A stretch of 64,000 nucleotides of DNA. Source: SIG299 sp045531895. Its GTDB lineage: Bacteria; Bacillota; Clostridia; Lachnospirales; Lachnospiraceae. Below, piece by piece: positions 8,920-16,529 of the stretch (position 1 is the stretch's first letter; the number at the start of each line of letters is the position of its first letter). Both the position numbers and the translations under genes were made by a program. Location of the stretch: positions 52,539 to 116,538 of the forward strand of contig JAZSEW010000075.1 of NCBI GenBank assembly GCA_045531895.1. The letters run 5' to 3'. Below the pieces are notes generated by a model. The model was not told the DNA's origin. It worked only from the letters and a program-made list of their open reading frames with translations, and ran no database searches.

Positions 8920-10128
8920 TTAACACTGTATGCTCTGCACAACCTCTTCCATTTCCAAGCCAGCTACATTCCTCACATGAATTCCATGCAGTGCAGACAC
9001 TCTTACATCCTTTAAACGTATATGCTCTAACGGTTGCTCAGGCAGACCACAAAGATAAATCCCATTTCCGGCGACCGTCTCTGTCTTAACATTCTCAAAC
9101 AGAATATTTCGAATAATTGCAGTTCCTTCTGTGACTGCCTCCTCCCGACCGGCATCAAAGCATTCCTCTCCATAAAATTGGTCAATATAAAGGCATCCTC
9201 TAAACCATCGACAGTCTCGATGCTCCAGACTATGATTATAGTGCACAATATTTTTATATGTAATATTCTCAATCACTCCACCCCTGCCCCTCGGTGCTTT
9301 CACACTGGCAAAGCTGTATGTATCTTCGAACCTGCAGTCTGTCACTATAACATTCTTTATTCCACCCGACATCTCGCTTCCCATGGCCACGCCAAAACCA
9401 TATCGGAAGACACAGTTTGTTATTTTCACATTCTCGGTCGGAATGCCCACTGTTCTTCCTTCTTCATCCCGCCCGGATTTTATGGCAATACAGTCGTCCT
9501 GACTGGCAATCAATGAATCACGCAGTATTACATTCTGACAAGAGTCAATGTCAATACCATCTCCATTGAACACATCCCGATACAAATCACCGGTTTCACT
9601 ATACTTCGTATGTATCTCTACCTGTTCAATCAAAATATTTTCACAATAAATTAAGTGCAGACACCATGCCGGAGACTGCCGGATTGTCACTCCTGAAATT
9701 TGTACACCATTCACATTTCTAAGACAAACCGCACGTCCTCTGGCTCCCTTCTTTTCTGTCATTTCCTTTTGAAACAACACCATACCGTTTGCATCGATTG
9801 TTCCCTTTCCCTGAATACAAATATTTTCCTGTTTTCCATCTTTCGTATTCAACAGACTGGCATAACACAATGTTTCGCGCCCTTCCCAACGATATGTCAT
9901 CAATGGATAGTCTTCTGTATTTGTGCTCCCTAACAAACAAGCTCCCGGTTCTAAATACAATGTCATATTGCTCTTTAAAAAAAGTGCCCCTGAGCAGAAT
10001 GTCCCCTCCGGAATAACCACACATCCGTTTTCAGGACAAGCATCTATTGCCGCCTGAATTTCCAATGTATTCACTCTATTCCTTCCGGAAACAGCCCCGT
10101 ACTCTGTAATATAAATTTTTACCTTCAT
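8920..10128 (-). CDS. GH28-family polygalacturonase-like protein with altered catalytic motifs
   Basis: 402 residues forming a right-handed beta-helix of the GH28 (pectinase) type, lacking a signal peptide. Recognisable GH28 landmarks: SGALFLKSNMTLYLE near residue 46, NGDGIDIDS at 188-196, SQDDCIAIKSG at 209-219 with the Asp pair, GSEMSGGIKNV at 250-260, and GRGG at 281-284. Two usual active-site features differ: the G-H-G motif reads G-F-G (244-246) and the R-x-K motif reads S-V-K (275-277). So its exact activity is uncertain, though it still looks like an exo-acting enzyme on galacturonate-containing oligomers. The ATG at 10128 has AGGTGAG upstream and replaces a longer TTG start that runs into the terminator. 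First gene of the hydrolase operon. Confidence 0.85.
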   Translation of the reverse strand: MKVKIYITEYGAVSGRNRVNTLEIQAAIDACPENGCVVIPEGTFCSGALFLKSNMTLYLEPGACLLGSTNTEDYPLMTYRWEGRETLCYASLLNTKDGKQENICIQGKGTIDANGMVLFQKEMTEKKGARGRAVCLRNVNGVQISGVTIRQSPAWCLHLIYCENILIEQVEIHTKYSETGDLYRDVFNGDGIDIDSCQNVILRDSLIASQDDCIAIKSGRDEEGRTVGIPTENVKITNCVFRYGFGVAMGSEMSGGIKNVIVTDCRFEDTYSFASVKAPRGRGGVIENITYKNIVHYNHSLEHRDCRWFRGCLYIDQFYGEECFDAGREEAVTEGTAIIRNILFENVKTETVAGNGIYLCGLPEQPLEHIRLKDVRVSALHGIHVRNVAGLEMEEVVQSIQC

Positions 10129-10166
10129 CTCACCTGTACCTTCTTTTTTCTTTTCCTTGTAGAGAA

Positions 10167-10220
10167 TCAAAAAAACTCTCCGGCCAAAAACTTATCACAC
10201 AAATTTTCAACCGGAGAGTT
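10167..10220 (-). terminator. Strong intrinsic terminator after the chemoreceptor gene, just before the GH28 operon
   Basis: Minus-strand hairpin AACTCTCCGG (10211-10220) pairing with CCGGAGAGTT (10175-10184), followed by seven T residues. It ends only about 40 bases before the GH28 start codon, leaving almost no room for a promoter between terminator and gene. Confidence 0.85.
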
Positions 10221-10230
10221 CCTCTCGCTT

Positions 10231-11952
10231 TTAAATCCGGAAGTATTCTACCAACTGAGCCATTGTCTCTACCTGAGCCTTCTGTTCCTCGCTGACCGCT
10301 GCCGTTTCCTGGGATGTTGCAGAATTACTGTCAACAACCTCAGATACATCATTAAGTGTATTATTGATATCATGAATATTCTTAACTTCTTTGTTTAGCA
10401 TCTCAGCAATCTGACCCATTTTCTGAGTGGCCTCCATTGCGCCTTCCATAACCTCTACCATACTCGCAGCGGTTTCATCAGCAATTGCAATGCCCTTATC
10501 CACCGCTTCAATAGTAGTCTCAATAAGCTGTGTAGTACGTCCTGATGCTCTTGCAGATTCTTCAGCAAGATTCTTTACCTGTTCTGCTACAACCGCGAAG
10601 CCGCGACCTGCCTCCCCTGCTCTTGCCGCCTCTATTGCTGCATTTAAAGATAACAGATTTGTCTGCTCCGCAATATCTTCAATTGTATTGATAATCGTAT
10701 GAATCTGTTCGGAACATCTTGCAATTTCCGTAATGGCTTCCTTTAACTCATCCATCTTTTCATTACCACGCTGTAACGTAGCACCTGCCTGATTTGCAAT
10801 TTCCACAGAATCTCCGGCTGCTACTGCATTCTGTTCCATATTGCCGGCCATTACTTTCATGGCTTCTACCAGTTCTGCCACCTGCACTGCCTGAGAAGAG
10901 CTTCCTTCTGCCAGATCCTGAGCTGCACTTGCCAACTGATCGGAACCAAGATTAATTTCCTCAGAAGCAGCACGCAATGTATTTAAAGTTTCTTTCATTC
11001 GCTCAATAATGACAAGCATGGATTCCTTAATCTGCTTAAACTCACCCACATATTCCTTCTGCAGTTCTACACGGTAGTTGCCACCACCCATCTGGTCTAA
11101 TACATCAGAAATTTCACTTACCATTTCATGCATATTGTGCTTCATAAATGCAATAGACTTTACCATAGAACCTACTTCGGTATCATCTTCCTTTAAATCC
11201 AGAGTTTCGGAAAAATCACCCTGAGCAAGGAAATTCATCTGCTCTGCCACTTTCTTTACCGGATCCAGCAATTCTTTATTAGCAAAGCTGACTACCTTTA
11301 CAAACATGTAAAGTACCGCTCCAACAGAAGCAACAAAGAAAGCAATACATACAATCTGCAGTATTTCCAGCATATCACACTGTTTTTCTTTTCTTACCTG
11401 AATTTCATCAATCACCTCATCGGTAATCCTGCTGATTTCCTCTACGGAGTTTTCATACTGAATGCCAAACACATAGCCCTGCGCCCATTCCAAATTACCA
11501 GCCTCTACACCGGCAATTGCAATATTTTCAATTTCAATCAGTTCATTGGACATACCGATAACCTTGTTCAGTTTTTCCCATTCTCCTACCGTAATATCAT
11601 ATTGTTCCAATGCAGCTACCGCATTTTCTCTTGTTTTTTCTACGTTAACTTCTGTATTGTAGTCATTATAGTATTGCTGATTACCTGTTACAGCATAAGA
11701 CTGAATTGCCATGGTCAAATTCCGGGACCCCAGACGATACTGATTTAATGCTGTTGTAGCACCAATCTGTTCATCCTTTGCCATAGAAATCAGAAGACTG
11801 GAAACCACACTCATAATCAGCCAGAACACACCAATACCAATTGCAATACCTGCCTGCTTTCTCAGCTTCTTCATCCGGGCTTCCTGTCCCCCCGGATACT
11901 GCTGCACACCTGCTGATATAGTTTCTCTCTTCACTTTCTTTGCCTGTTTCAT
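10231..11952 (-). CDS. Methyl-accepting chemotaxis protein
   Basis: Membrane chemoreceptor, about 573 residues. Layout: short basic cytoplasmic N-terminus, first membrane helix about residues 33-55, a four-helix-bundle type extracellular sensor to about 195, second helix about 200-225, HAMP domain (LLDPVKKVAEQMNFLAQGDFS), then the cytoplasmic signalling domain with the highly conserved hairpin tip EQTNLLSLNAAIEAARAGEA. The start is ATG at 11952 because GGAGG lies 8 nt upstream; the GTG three codons earlier abuts that site. The gene ends in a strong terminator, beyond which the GH28 operon starts at once, so some read-through could tie receptor and glycan-gene expression. Ligand unknown. Confidence 0.95.
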   Translation of the reverse strand: MKQAKKVKRETISAGVQQYPGGQEARMKKLRKQAGIAIGIGVFWLIMSVVSSLLISMAKDEQIGATTALNQYRLGSRNLTMAIQSYAVTGNQQYYNDYNTEVNVEKTRENAVAALEQYDITVGEWEKLNKVIGMSNELIEIENIAIAGVEAGNLEWAQGYVFGIQYENSVEEISRITDEVIDEIQVRKEKQCDMLEILQIVCIAFFVASVGAVLYMFVKVVSFANKELLDPVKKVAEQMNFLAQGDFSETLDLKEDDTEVGSMVKSIAFMKHNMHEMVSEISDVLDQMGGGNYRVELQKEYVGEFKQIKESMLVIIERMKETLNTLRAASEEINLGSDQLASAAQDLAEGSSSQAVQVAELVEAMKVMAGNMEQNAVAAGDSVEIANQAGATLQRGNEKMDELKEAITEIARCSEQIHTIINTIEDIAEQTNLLSLNAAIEAARAGEAGRGFAVVAEQVKNLAEESARASGRTTQLIETTIEAVDKGIAIADETAASMVEVMEGAMEATQKMGQIAEMLNKEVKNIHDINNTLNDVSEVVDSNSATSQETAAVSEEQKAQVETMAQLVEYFRI

Positions 11953-12087
11953 CTCTGCCACCTCCGTACCTTACAATCGGACTGACCTCTTCCGATTTAT
12001 TTTCATTGGATATGTGAACATTGTACCATACTTTATAACACGTTTCAATCTGTCTTTTTTGCTTTTTTGTACAATTCATTTAGTTTT

Positions 12088-12984
12088 TTACGAATTTTGC
12101 AGAAAAATTTGTTCATTTTTCACCAGAGAATACGAAATAATACAACTTCCATCCAGATTCTCACGGTACATATCCACTGCCGAAATCTGCCTGTTTCCAT
12201 AGGTTGTATAGTAAAAAATTCCTTTGTCCGTATTGCAACAGGAAGAGTACTGCGTTATATGATATTTACCTTCTCCCTTGCAGTTACAGCCACGTTGCTG
12301 CTCCACTGAAGTCAGAATATGAAAAAACTGCCCTACACTTTCTTCTTCCGACTCCCCGGAAACAGAATTTTGAAGCACATGTGCAGCTCTCATAAAGCGC
12401 GAAACAGAGGATAAGTCCCCCGGAAGCATCCGGTAGTGATTATAATTCCACTCCTGAATCGGAAACGGCGGTTCATTGGTCAGCACACCCACCGGGTTTT
12501 CATAAACATGCAGACCATCTTTCACAGACTCTACTACCAATGTTTCTTCTTTATAAGAAATCATCCAATGCATCGGAGTCACAGGAAGCGCCTCACTAAA
12601 CGAAAGATTCACAAGATTCAGCCGTTCCAGCAGTTTCCTTACTACCTGCATATCTTCGCACTGCGTCAAAACCCATGGTATAAATTCAAAGGGCGGGATA
12701 TTATCTTTACCTTCTGCCATTCCCGGATAATGTGCACTCTCTGCAAACCGCAATCCTGCCATACTGACTCCTTTTTCATTAGTTGCCTCATAGTACAATG
12801 GATATCCGTCCACGACATATGCCATGCCAATCATCGCATAATGGTTATCCATTTCTCCTGCTGTGCAAAACCGGAAAGGATAGCTTCTCGGCGTCACCGT
12901 CACTGTTTCCCGATAGGTATATTCCAAATCCAGATTTCTTCCAAAATAGTAATCTTTTGTTTTGAAATTTACTGCCGTACACAT
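12088..12984 (-). CDS. Choloylglycine hydrolase family protein (bile salt hydrolase / penicillin V acylase-like), shortened
   Basis: Ntn-hydrolase that cleaves amide bonds, such as those of conjugated bile salts, in the cytoplasm. The start is ATG at 12984 (GGAG 8 nt upstream), which places the catalytic Cys at residue 2, to be exposed by Met removal. Other family residues visible: GRNLDLE (R16, D19), EATNEKGVSMAGL (N69), VLTNEPPF (N170), and SRFMRAA (R196), plus the C-terminal KGIFYYTTYGNRQISAVDM block. At 298 residues it is shorter than the usual 315-330; the distance from N170 to R196 is 26 residues instead of about 53 in classical bile salt hydrolases, so a substrate/assembly loop seems deleted in frame. 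Monocistronic; substrate preference cannot be read from sequence. Confidence 0.88.
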   Translation of the reverse strand: MCTAVNFKTKDYYFGRNLDLEYTYRETVTVTPRSYPFRFCTAGEMDNHYAMIGMAYVVDGYPLYYEATNEKGVSMAGLRFAESAHYPGMAEGKDNIPPFEFIPWVLTQCEDMQVVRKLLERLNLVNLSFSEALPVTPMHWMISYKEETLVVESVKDGLHVYENPVGVLTNEPPFPIQEWNYNHYRMLPGDLSSVSRFMRAAHVLQNSVSGESEEESVGQFFHILTSVEQQRGCNCKGEGKYHITQYSSCCNTDKGIFYYTTYGNRQISAVDMYRENLDGSCIISYSLVKNEQIFLQNS

Positions 12985-13030
12985 AATCACTGCTCCTTTT
13001 CAATTTTGTCCTAACTAGTATAAACAAAAA

Positions 13031-13054
13031 GACCCCCGCTTTATACGGAGGTCC
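13031..13054 (-). terminator. Intrinsic terminator of the small membrane protein gene
   Basis: Minus-strand hairpin GGACCTCCG / CGGGGGTC with a TATAAAG loop, followed by a T5 run, about 14 bases after the stop of the gene at 13068. Confidence 0.75.
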
Positions 13055-13067
13055 CTATGTGCTGCAA

Positions 13068-13478
13068 TTACATATTCTTATCAATAATATCATCAATTAT
13101 CGGAAGCTTAATTGTCTTATTGCCTGCTGCCATAGCTGCAAGTCCTAACAGAAGAAGCTTCTCAATCACACCAAGAACAGTGTTAATGAATACAACAATT
13201 CTGGAAAGGAAGCCAATGCTGAAGTTTCCACCGAAGATGTTAAGTAAATCATCTACAATAGTAATAGCATTTGGAACAAATCCAATCAGCGCACTTACCA
13301 GGGAAAATGCCAGGCTGATAACAAGAGCCTTTACTACAGACTTCTTTAACCATTCATCTGTTTCGCAAATCAATACATAACCTGCGATAAGTAACAGTGC
13401 AAGATTACCGGTGAACAGACCAAGTAAATAAGTAGCCGCTGCCAGCATTGTAACAGAAATGCCTAATTTTGTTTTCAT
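13068..13478 (-). CDS. Small integral membrane protein of unknown function
   Basis: 136 residues, not recognised. Hydropathy suggests three or four membrane segments: about residues 10-25, 26-40, 48-70 and 95-120, with a short basic N-terminus and a charged tail (PIIDDIIDKNM). It could be a phage-holin-like or small scaffold protein, but nothing specific supports either. Two in-frame ATGs exist; the second (13476-13478) is preferred as AGGAGG lies 9 nt upstream, against 3 nt for the first at 13484. Own terminator downstream; flanked by the bile-salt-hydrolase-like gene and the DUF3021 gene without shared operon evidence. Confidence 0.7.
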   Translation of the reverse strand: MKTKLGISVTMLAAATYLLGLFTGNLALLLIAGYVLICETDEWLKKSVVKALVISLAFSLVSALIGFVPNAITIVDDLLNIFGGNFSIGFLSRIVVFINTVLGVIEKLLLLGLAAMAAGNKTIKLPIIDDIIDKNM

Positions 13479-13555
13479 TTTCATAATCCTCCTGAAAAAA
13501 ATAAAAATTACTGCTCTATTCTACCCGACTTTCTCCCATTTTTCAATAGTTTTCT

Positions 13556-14059
13556 CTATTTTTCTTCCTTATTTCCTTCTTCCTCTTCTTTTTCTGCTTC
13601 CTTCAGTTTCCGAAGTGCCTCTTCCATTTCTTTATTTTCCCGGTCTGTTTTCCTTGCCATAATATAGGCACTGGCAATACTGCACAGCCCAAAGCAGGCA
13701 AAGAAAGATCCCCACGCCTTTAAATCGTTTATCGGGAACCAGCCAAACACTGTGGCATACACCGCCACAAGCAATATCACCATAAAAAACATCAAAAAGG
13801 TACGCAGCGTCATGGAAACCCTGCTGATTAGCCCGTCAGAAAACAGTGACCTGCGCAAACCTGTAATCGAAGCTGCCATCAGTAAAAACTGCGCCAGTGT
13901 ATCTATTCTCAATCCCTGGTAACCCAAAGCAAAAATTGTGGAATATTCTCTGGCATCCTCGCCAACCAGAAGCACCACAATCATTAAAACAACTACCGTC
14001 ACACCAAATATAATCATTGCCTGTCCCATGCTCTGTATCATATCATCTTTTCTTTTCAT
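13556..14059 (-). CDS. DUF3021 family membrane protein
   Basis: 167 residues with four predicted membrane helices (about 13-35, 45-70, 80-105, 112-135) followed by a highly charged Lys/Glu-rich coiled tail of about 30 residues. DUF3021 proteins are typically encoded just after a LytTR regulator and are thought to act as its membrane partner or regulator. Here the LytTR gene ends one base before this ATG, so the two are translationally coupled. The GGGGGT ribosome site lies inside the end of the LytTR gene. A second such pair lies at 37888-38769. Confidence 0.78.
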   Translation of the reverse strand: MKRKDDMIQSMGQAMIIFGVTVVVLMIVVLLVGEDAREYSTIFALGYQGLRIDTLAQFLLMAASITGLRRSLFSDGLISRVSMTLRTFLMFFMVILLVAVYATVFGWFPINDLKAWGSFFACFGLCSIASAYIMARKTDRENKEMEEALRKLKEAEKEEEEGNKEEK

Positions 14060-14060
14060 T

Positions 14061-14501
14061 CTATTTTACCCCCAGTTTCCGTTTAATTTCCTCTGCATAC
14101 TGTCTGGAAACAATAATCCGTTCTCCATTTTCCAACGTTACTTTCAGTTTCCGGTCCATATCACTTTTCAGTGATTTAATGCGCCGCAGTTGTATCAGGC
14201 AGGACTTGCTCACCCGGCAGAACCCGGATTCTTCCAGTCGTTCTTCCATTTCATACAATTTCAGCTTTGATTCGTAGCAGTCTTCCTTGGTATAAACGAA
14301 CGTTTTCCGGTCTACTGCTTCCACATACATAATTTTTGTCACATCCAGGATATAGGTTTCCTGCTCTTTTTCCACCATAATCTGTTGATTTAACATGCGC
14401 AGCGTAGCAATGATTTTTTCAATTTCCGGCGTCAGACTCTTGCAGGAAATCTGAATTTCCGTATCCTGTTTTGTGCTGTCAATATCAATTGAAATTTTCA
14501 T
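14061..14501 (-). CDS. LytTR-domain transcriptional regulator
   Basis: 146 residues. The C-terminal 100 residues form a LytTR DNA-binding domain: ILDVTKIMYVEAVDRKTFVYT, then RLEESGFCRVSKSCLIQLRRI and the basic VSRQYAEEIKRKLG end. The N-terminal 45 residues are not a receiver domain, so activity is not controlled by a standard phosphorelay and probably depends on the co-encoded DUF3021 protein. ATG at 14501 has GGGGGTG 8 nt upstream. A promoter TTGTGC-17-TATAAC overlaps the upstream terminator region on the minus strand. LytTR-DUF3021 pairs often regulate their own operon; here no other gene follows the pair directly. Confidence 0.88.
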   Translation of the reverse strand: MKISIDIDSTKQDTEIQISCKSLTPEIEKIIATLRMLNQQIMVEKEQETYILDVTKIMYVEAVDRKTFVYTKEDCYESKLKLYEMEERLEESGFCRVSKSCLIQLRRIKSLKSDMDRKLKVTLENGERIIVSRQYAEEIKRKLGVK

Positions 14502-14560
14502 TCTGAACACCCCCTTCTTTACTTCTCCCATCTTCTTAATCTCTGTCTAAGTTATACCAT

Positions 14561-14611
14561 GAAAAATGCCCCGGCACAAGCAACCTTGCATAAGTTGCCA
14601 AAACCGGGACA
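14561..14611 (-). terminator. Intrinsic terminator of the ferredoxin-like membrane protein operon
   Basis: Minus-strand outer stem TGTCCCGG (14604-14611) with CCGGGGCA (14567-14574), an inner GCAAC/GTTGC stem, then TTTTT. It closes the TlpA / CXXC peptide / 4Fe-4S operon. Confidence 0.75.
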
Positions 14612-14625
14612 TAAAATGCCAATAA

Positions 14626-15471
14626 CTATTTTTTCCTTCCAAACTGCAGACACTTCACCGGACATGCATCCACGCATTTACCACACTTGATGCACTCTGC
14701 CGACACCGAAATTTTCTCCGGCGGAAGATTTACCGGACACGCTTTCCGGCACGCCCCGCAGGACACGCAAGCCTCCTTTTCCCAGCGAATCTGCACCAAA
14801 GAAAATTTATTGAACCAGCCATAAATTGCCCCCAATGGACATAAATACTGACAAAACGGTCGGTACACCTTGATGGAAAGCAGCACAATAACAACCAGAA
14901 TACCAAGCTTCCAAAAAAACACCCCACCAATTTGCGACCGTAGCATTTCATTAGCACTAAGAAGCGGAATAGCTCCAAACAAAGTCCCTGATGGACATAA
15001 AAATTTACAGAATGCCGGAACCTTGGCAAACCCGGTGAATAAAAAAGCGGAACCAACAAGTACCAGTCCGGCCAGTGTGACATACTTTCCGTACTTTAAA
15101 ACTTCATGTTTCGGCAACTGTTTTCTCTTTTTAAACAAAGGAATTTTATGAAGTAAATCCTGTACCAGCCCAAAAGGGCAAAGCCAGCCACACACAAACC
15201 GTCCGAACAGGCTTCCGAAAATAAAGAAGAAGCCCAACACCGCGAAGGGTACCTCAAAATTCCTTTTATTCAGTGCATTTTGCAAAGCACCAAGCGGACA
15301 GGACGCCACTGCTCCCGGGCAGGAATAACAGTTTAACCCCGGCACACAGGCATACTTCAATGGTCCCTTGTAAATTTTTCCACTCATAAAACCATAGGCA
15401 TATCCGTTAGTAATTATCGTATATATCATTTGAAAAAATGTCCGGATGCGAGCCGGAGTAAATTTTTTCAT
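14626..15471 (-). CDS. Membrane 4Fe-4S ferredoxin-type protein (NapH/CcoG-like)
   Basis: 281-residue membrane electron carrier. Cys-rich NapH-like segments are embedded between helices (LNCYSCPGAVASCPLG near residue 47, CGWLCPFG near 95, CKFLCPSG near 155, CQYLCPLG near 207), and two classical 4Fe-4S sites lie at the C-terminus (CVSCGACRKACPV and CIKCGKCVDACPV). About five membrane helices. It is likely to pass electrons across or at the membrane to the co-encoded TlpA-like thioredoxin lipoprotein, keeping it reduced; that link is inferred from operon order. SD is AAAGGAA about 12 nt upstream. It follows a 45-residue CXXC peptide by 19 bases. Confidence 0.88.
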   Translation of the reverse strand: MKKFTPARIRTFFQMIYTIITNGYAYGFMSGKIYKGPLKYACVPGLNCYSCPGAVASCPLGALQNALNKRNFEVPFAVLGFFFIFGSLFGRFVCGWLCPFGLVQDLLHKIPLFKKRKQLPKHEVLKYGKYVTLAGLVLVGSAFLFTGFAKVPAFCKFLCPSGTLFGAIPLLSANEMLRSQIGGVFFWKLGILVVIVLLSIKVYRPFCQYLCPLGAIYGWFNKFSLVQIRWEKEACVSCGACRKACPVNLPPEKISVSAECIKCGKCVDACPVKCLQFGRKK

Positions 15472-15490
15472 GTTCTGAACCGTTCCTTTC

Positions 15491-15628
15491 TCAACCGATA
15501 CCGATGCACTCCAGACAAATCATAACTGCCTTGCGGTAAATTTCTACAAACTGCTCCTCAAAAAAACCAATAATCAGGCATAGAATACCAAGCACAACAC
15601 CAATACTCCATTTAGGAATTTTCTTCAT
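15491..15628 (-). CDS. CXXC micropeptide (CD1871A family)
   Basis: 45-residue peptide: basic start (MKKIPKW), one hydrophobic helix about residues 8-22, and a C-terminal C-L-E-C pair at residues 38-41. It matches my memory of the CD1871A family CXXC-motif peptides, which are found between a TlpA-type thioredoxin lipoprotein and a 4Fe-4S membrane protein, exactly as here. The ATG at 15626-15628 has GGAGG 7 nt upstream, and the stop at 15491-15493 lies 19 bases before the ferredoxin gene. Likely a membrane-bound redox relay between the two partners; this role is inferred. Too short for most gene finders. Confidence 0.82.
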   Translation of the reverse strand: MKKIPKWSIGVVLGILCLIIGFFEEQFVEIYRKAVMICLECIGIG

Positions 15629-15644
15629 AAAAACCTCCGGACAC

Positions 15645-16331
15645 TTACTGCTCATCTGCTAATAAATCATCAATCAATGTCTTCCAATCTTCTTTCGCCA
15701 TAGCGCCTGTCAAATAACCTACCATAGAACCGTCCTGACGCACAAAAAAAGTAGTCGGCACCGCAGAAACCGCACCCACAAAGCTCGTATACAGCGATTC
15801 ATTCAATAATAAATGTGGATAATTCGCCTTAGTTTCTGCAATAAGTTCCTTTGCATACTCCACTGTTTCTGTGTCATCTTCCGCCATTACATCACTGACA
15901 ATGCCAATCAGCTGAAAATCCGCTGCGTCATATTCTGTTACAAGTTCGCCCAAATCCGGCATTTCTGCAAGACAAGGGTTACAGTACGTTGCCCATACGT
16001 TAATCATTGTCAGCCTGGAATTTGCAAGATTTACAGAATTCCATACCTCACCATCCACCGTATTTGCTTCAAAGGTGACGAAGTACTTTTCTTCGGTTGC
16101 GCCAGCGGACTCTTCTGTGCTGTTTTCATCCGTTGTATCGCCAGTGCTTGTTCCGCTGTCCGCAGGTGCCGCGGTTGCCGTTGGCTCAGTTGTCGGATTC
16201 CACACACTCCCGTCCGGTCCCACAATAATTTCATCTGCAAATTTATCCAGCTCTTCATTTGGCTTACTGCTGCCACAAGCTGCTAAAGATAATATACCAA
16301 GTAAAATTACTGCCATAATCTTCTTTTTCAT
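15645..16331 (-). CDS. TlpA-like thioredoxin lipoprotein
   Basis: 228 residues exported as a lipoprotein: lipobox LAAC with Cys19, then a long low-complexity Thr/Ala/Ser/Glu linker (about 45-80) that spaces the catalytic domain from the membrane. The C-terminal TlpA/AhpC-TSA-type thioredoxin fold carries the active site WATYCNPC near residue 115 and the conserved cis-proline segment AVPTTFFV. Acts outside the membrane as a thiol-disulfide reductase. First gene of the operon with the CXXC micropeptide and the 4Fe-4S protein, which presumably supply reducing equivalents. SD GGAG about 10 nt upstream. Confidence 0.92.
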   Translation of the reverse strand: MKKKIMAVILLGILSLAACGSSKPNEELDKFADEIIVGPDGSVWNPTTEPTATAAPADSGTSTGDTTDENSTEESAGATEEKYFVTFEANTVDGEVWNSVNLANSRLTMINVWATYCNPCLAEMPDLGELVTEYDAADFQLIGIVSDVMAEDDTETVEYAKELIAETKANYPHLLLNESLYTSFVGAVSAVPTTFFVRQDGSMVGYLTGAMAKEDWKTLIDDLLADEQ

Positions 16332-16481
16332 GCTTCTATCTCCATTTCTATTTTTCTGTTTGCGTAACTATTCAACCATATGTATTATCATATAATAAAA
16401 TCCAACAAAAATAAATCCCCAAATATTAGAACTATACACATCATTTCCAACCATAAAAAACAAATCCCTGCAAATAGAAAC

Positions 16482-16518
16482 AAGGCGCACTACCTCCTTT
16501 CGAAAAATAGCACGCCCT
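16482..16518 (-). terminator. Intrinsic terminator of the surface protein gene
   Basis: Eleven-base-pair stem with three wobble pairs on the minus strand (AGGGCGTGCTA with TAGTGCGCCTT), followed by a T-rich stretch, 12 bases after the stop of the gene at 16530. An AAAGGAGG lies in the loop. The rest of 16332-16481 is AT-rich upstream sequence of the TlpA operon with no clear further signal. Confidence 0.6.
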
Positions 16519-16529
16519 ATCATAATCAC

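Noticed and set aside
12436..13014. A 192-codon plus-strand frame opposite the choloylglycine hydrolase gene
   Set aside because: Antisense to a gene with all expected catalytic residues; no ribosome site or domain.
16368..16490. A 40-codon minus-strand frame starting GTG, with AAAGGAGG in the loop of a terminator hairpin
   Set aside because: The ribosome-site spacing is only two bases, it overlaps the leader of the TlpA gene, and the product shows no conserved motif.
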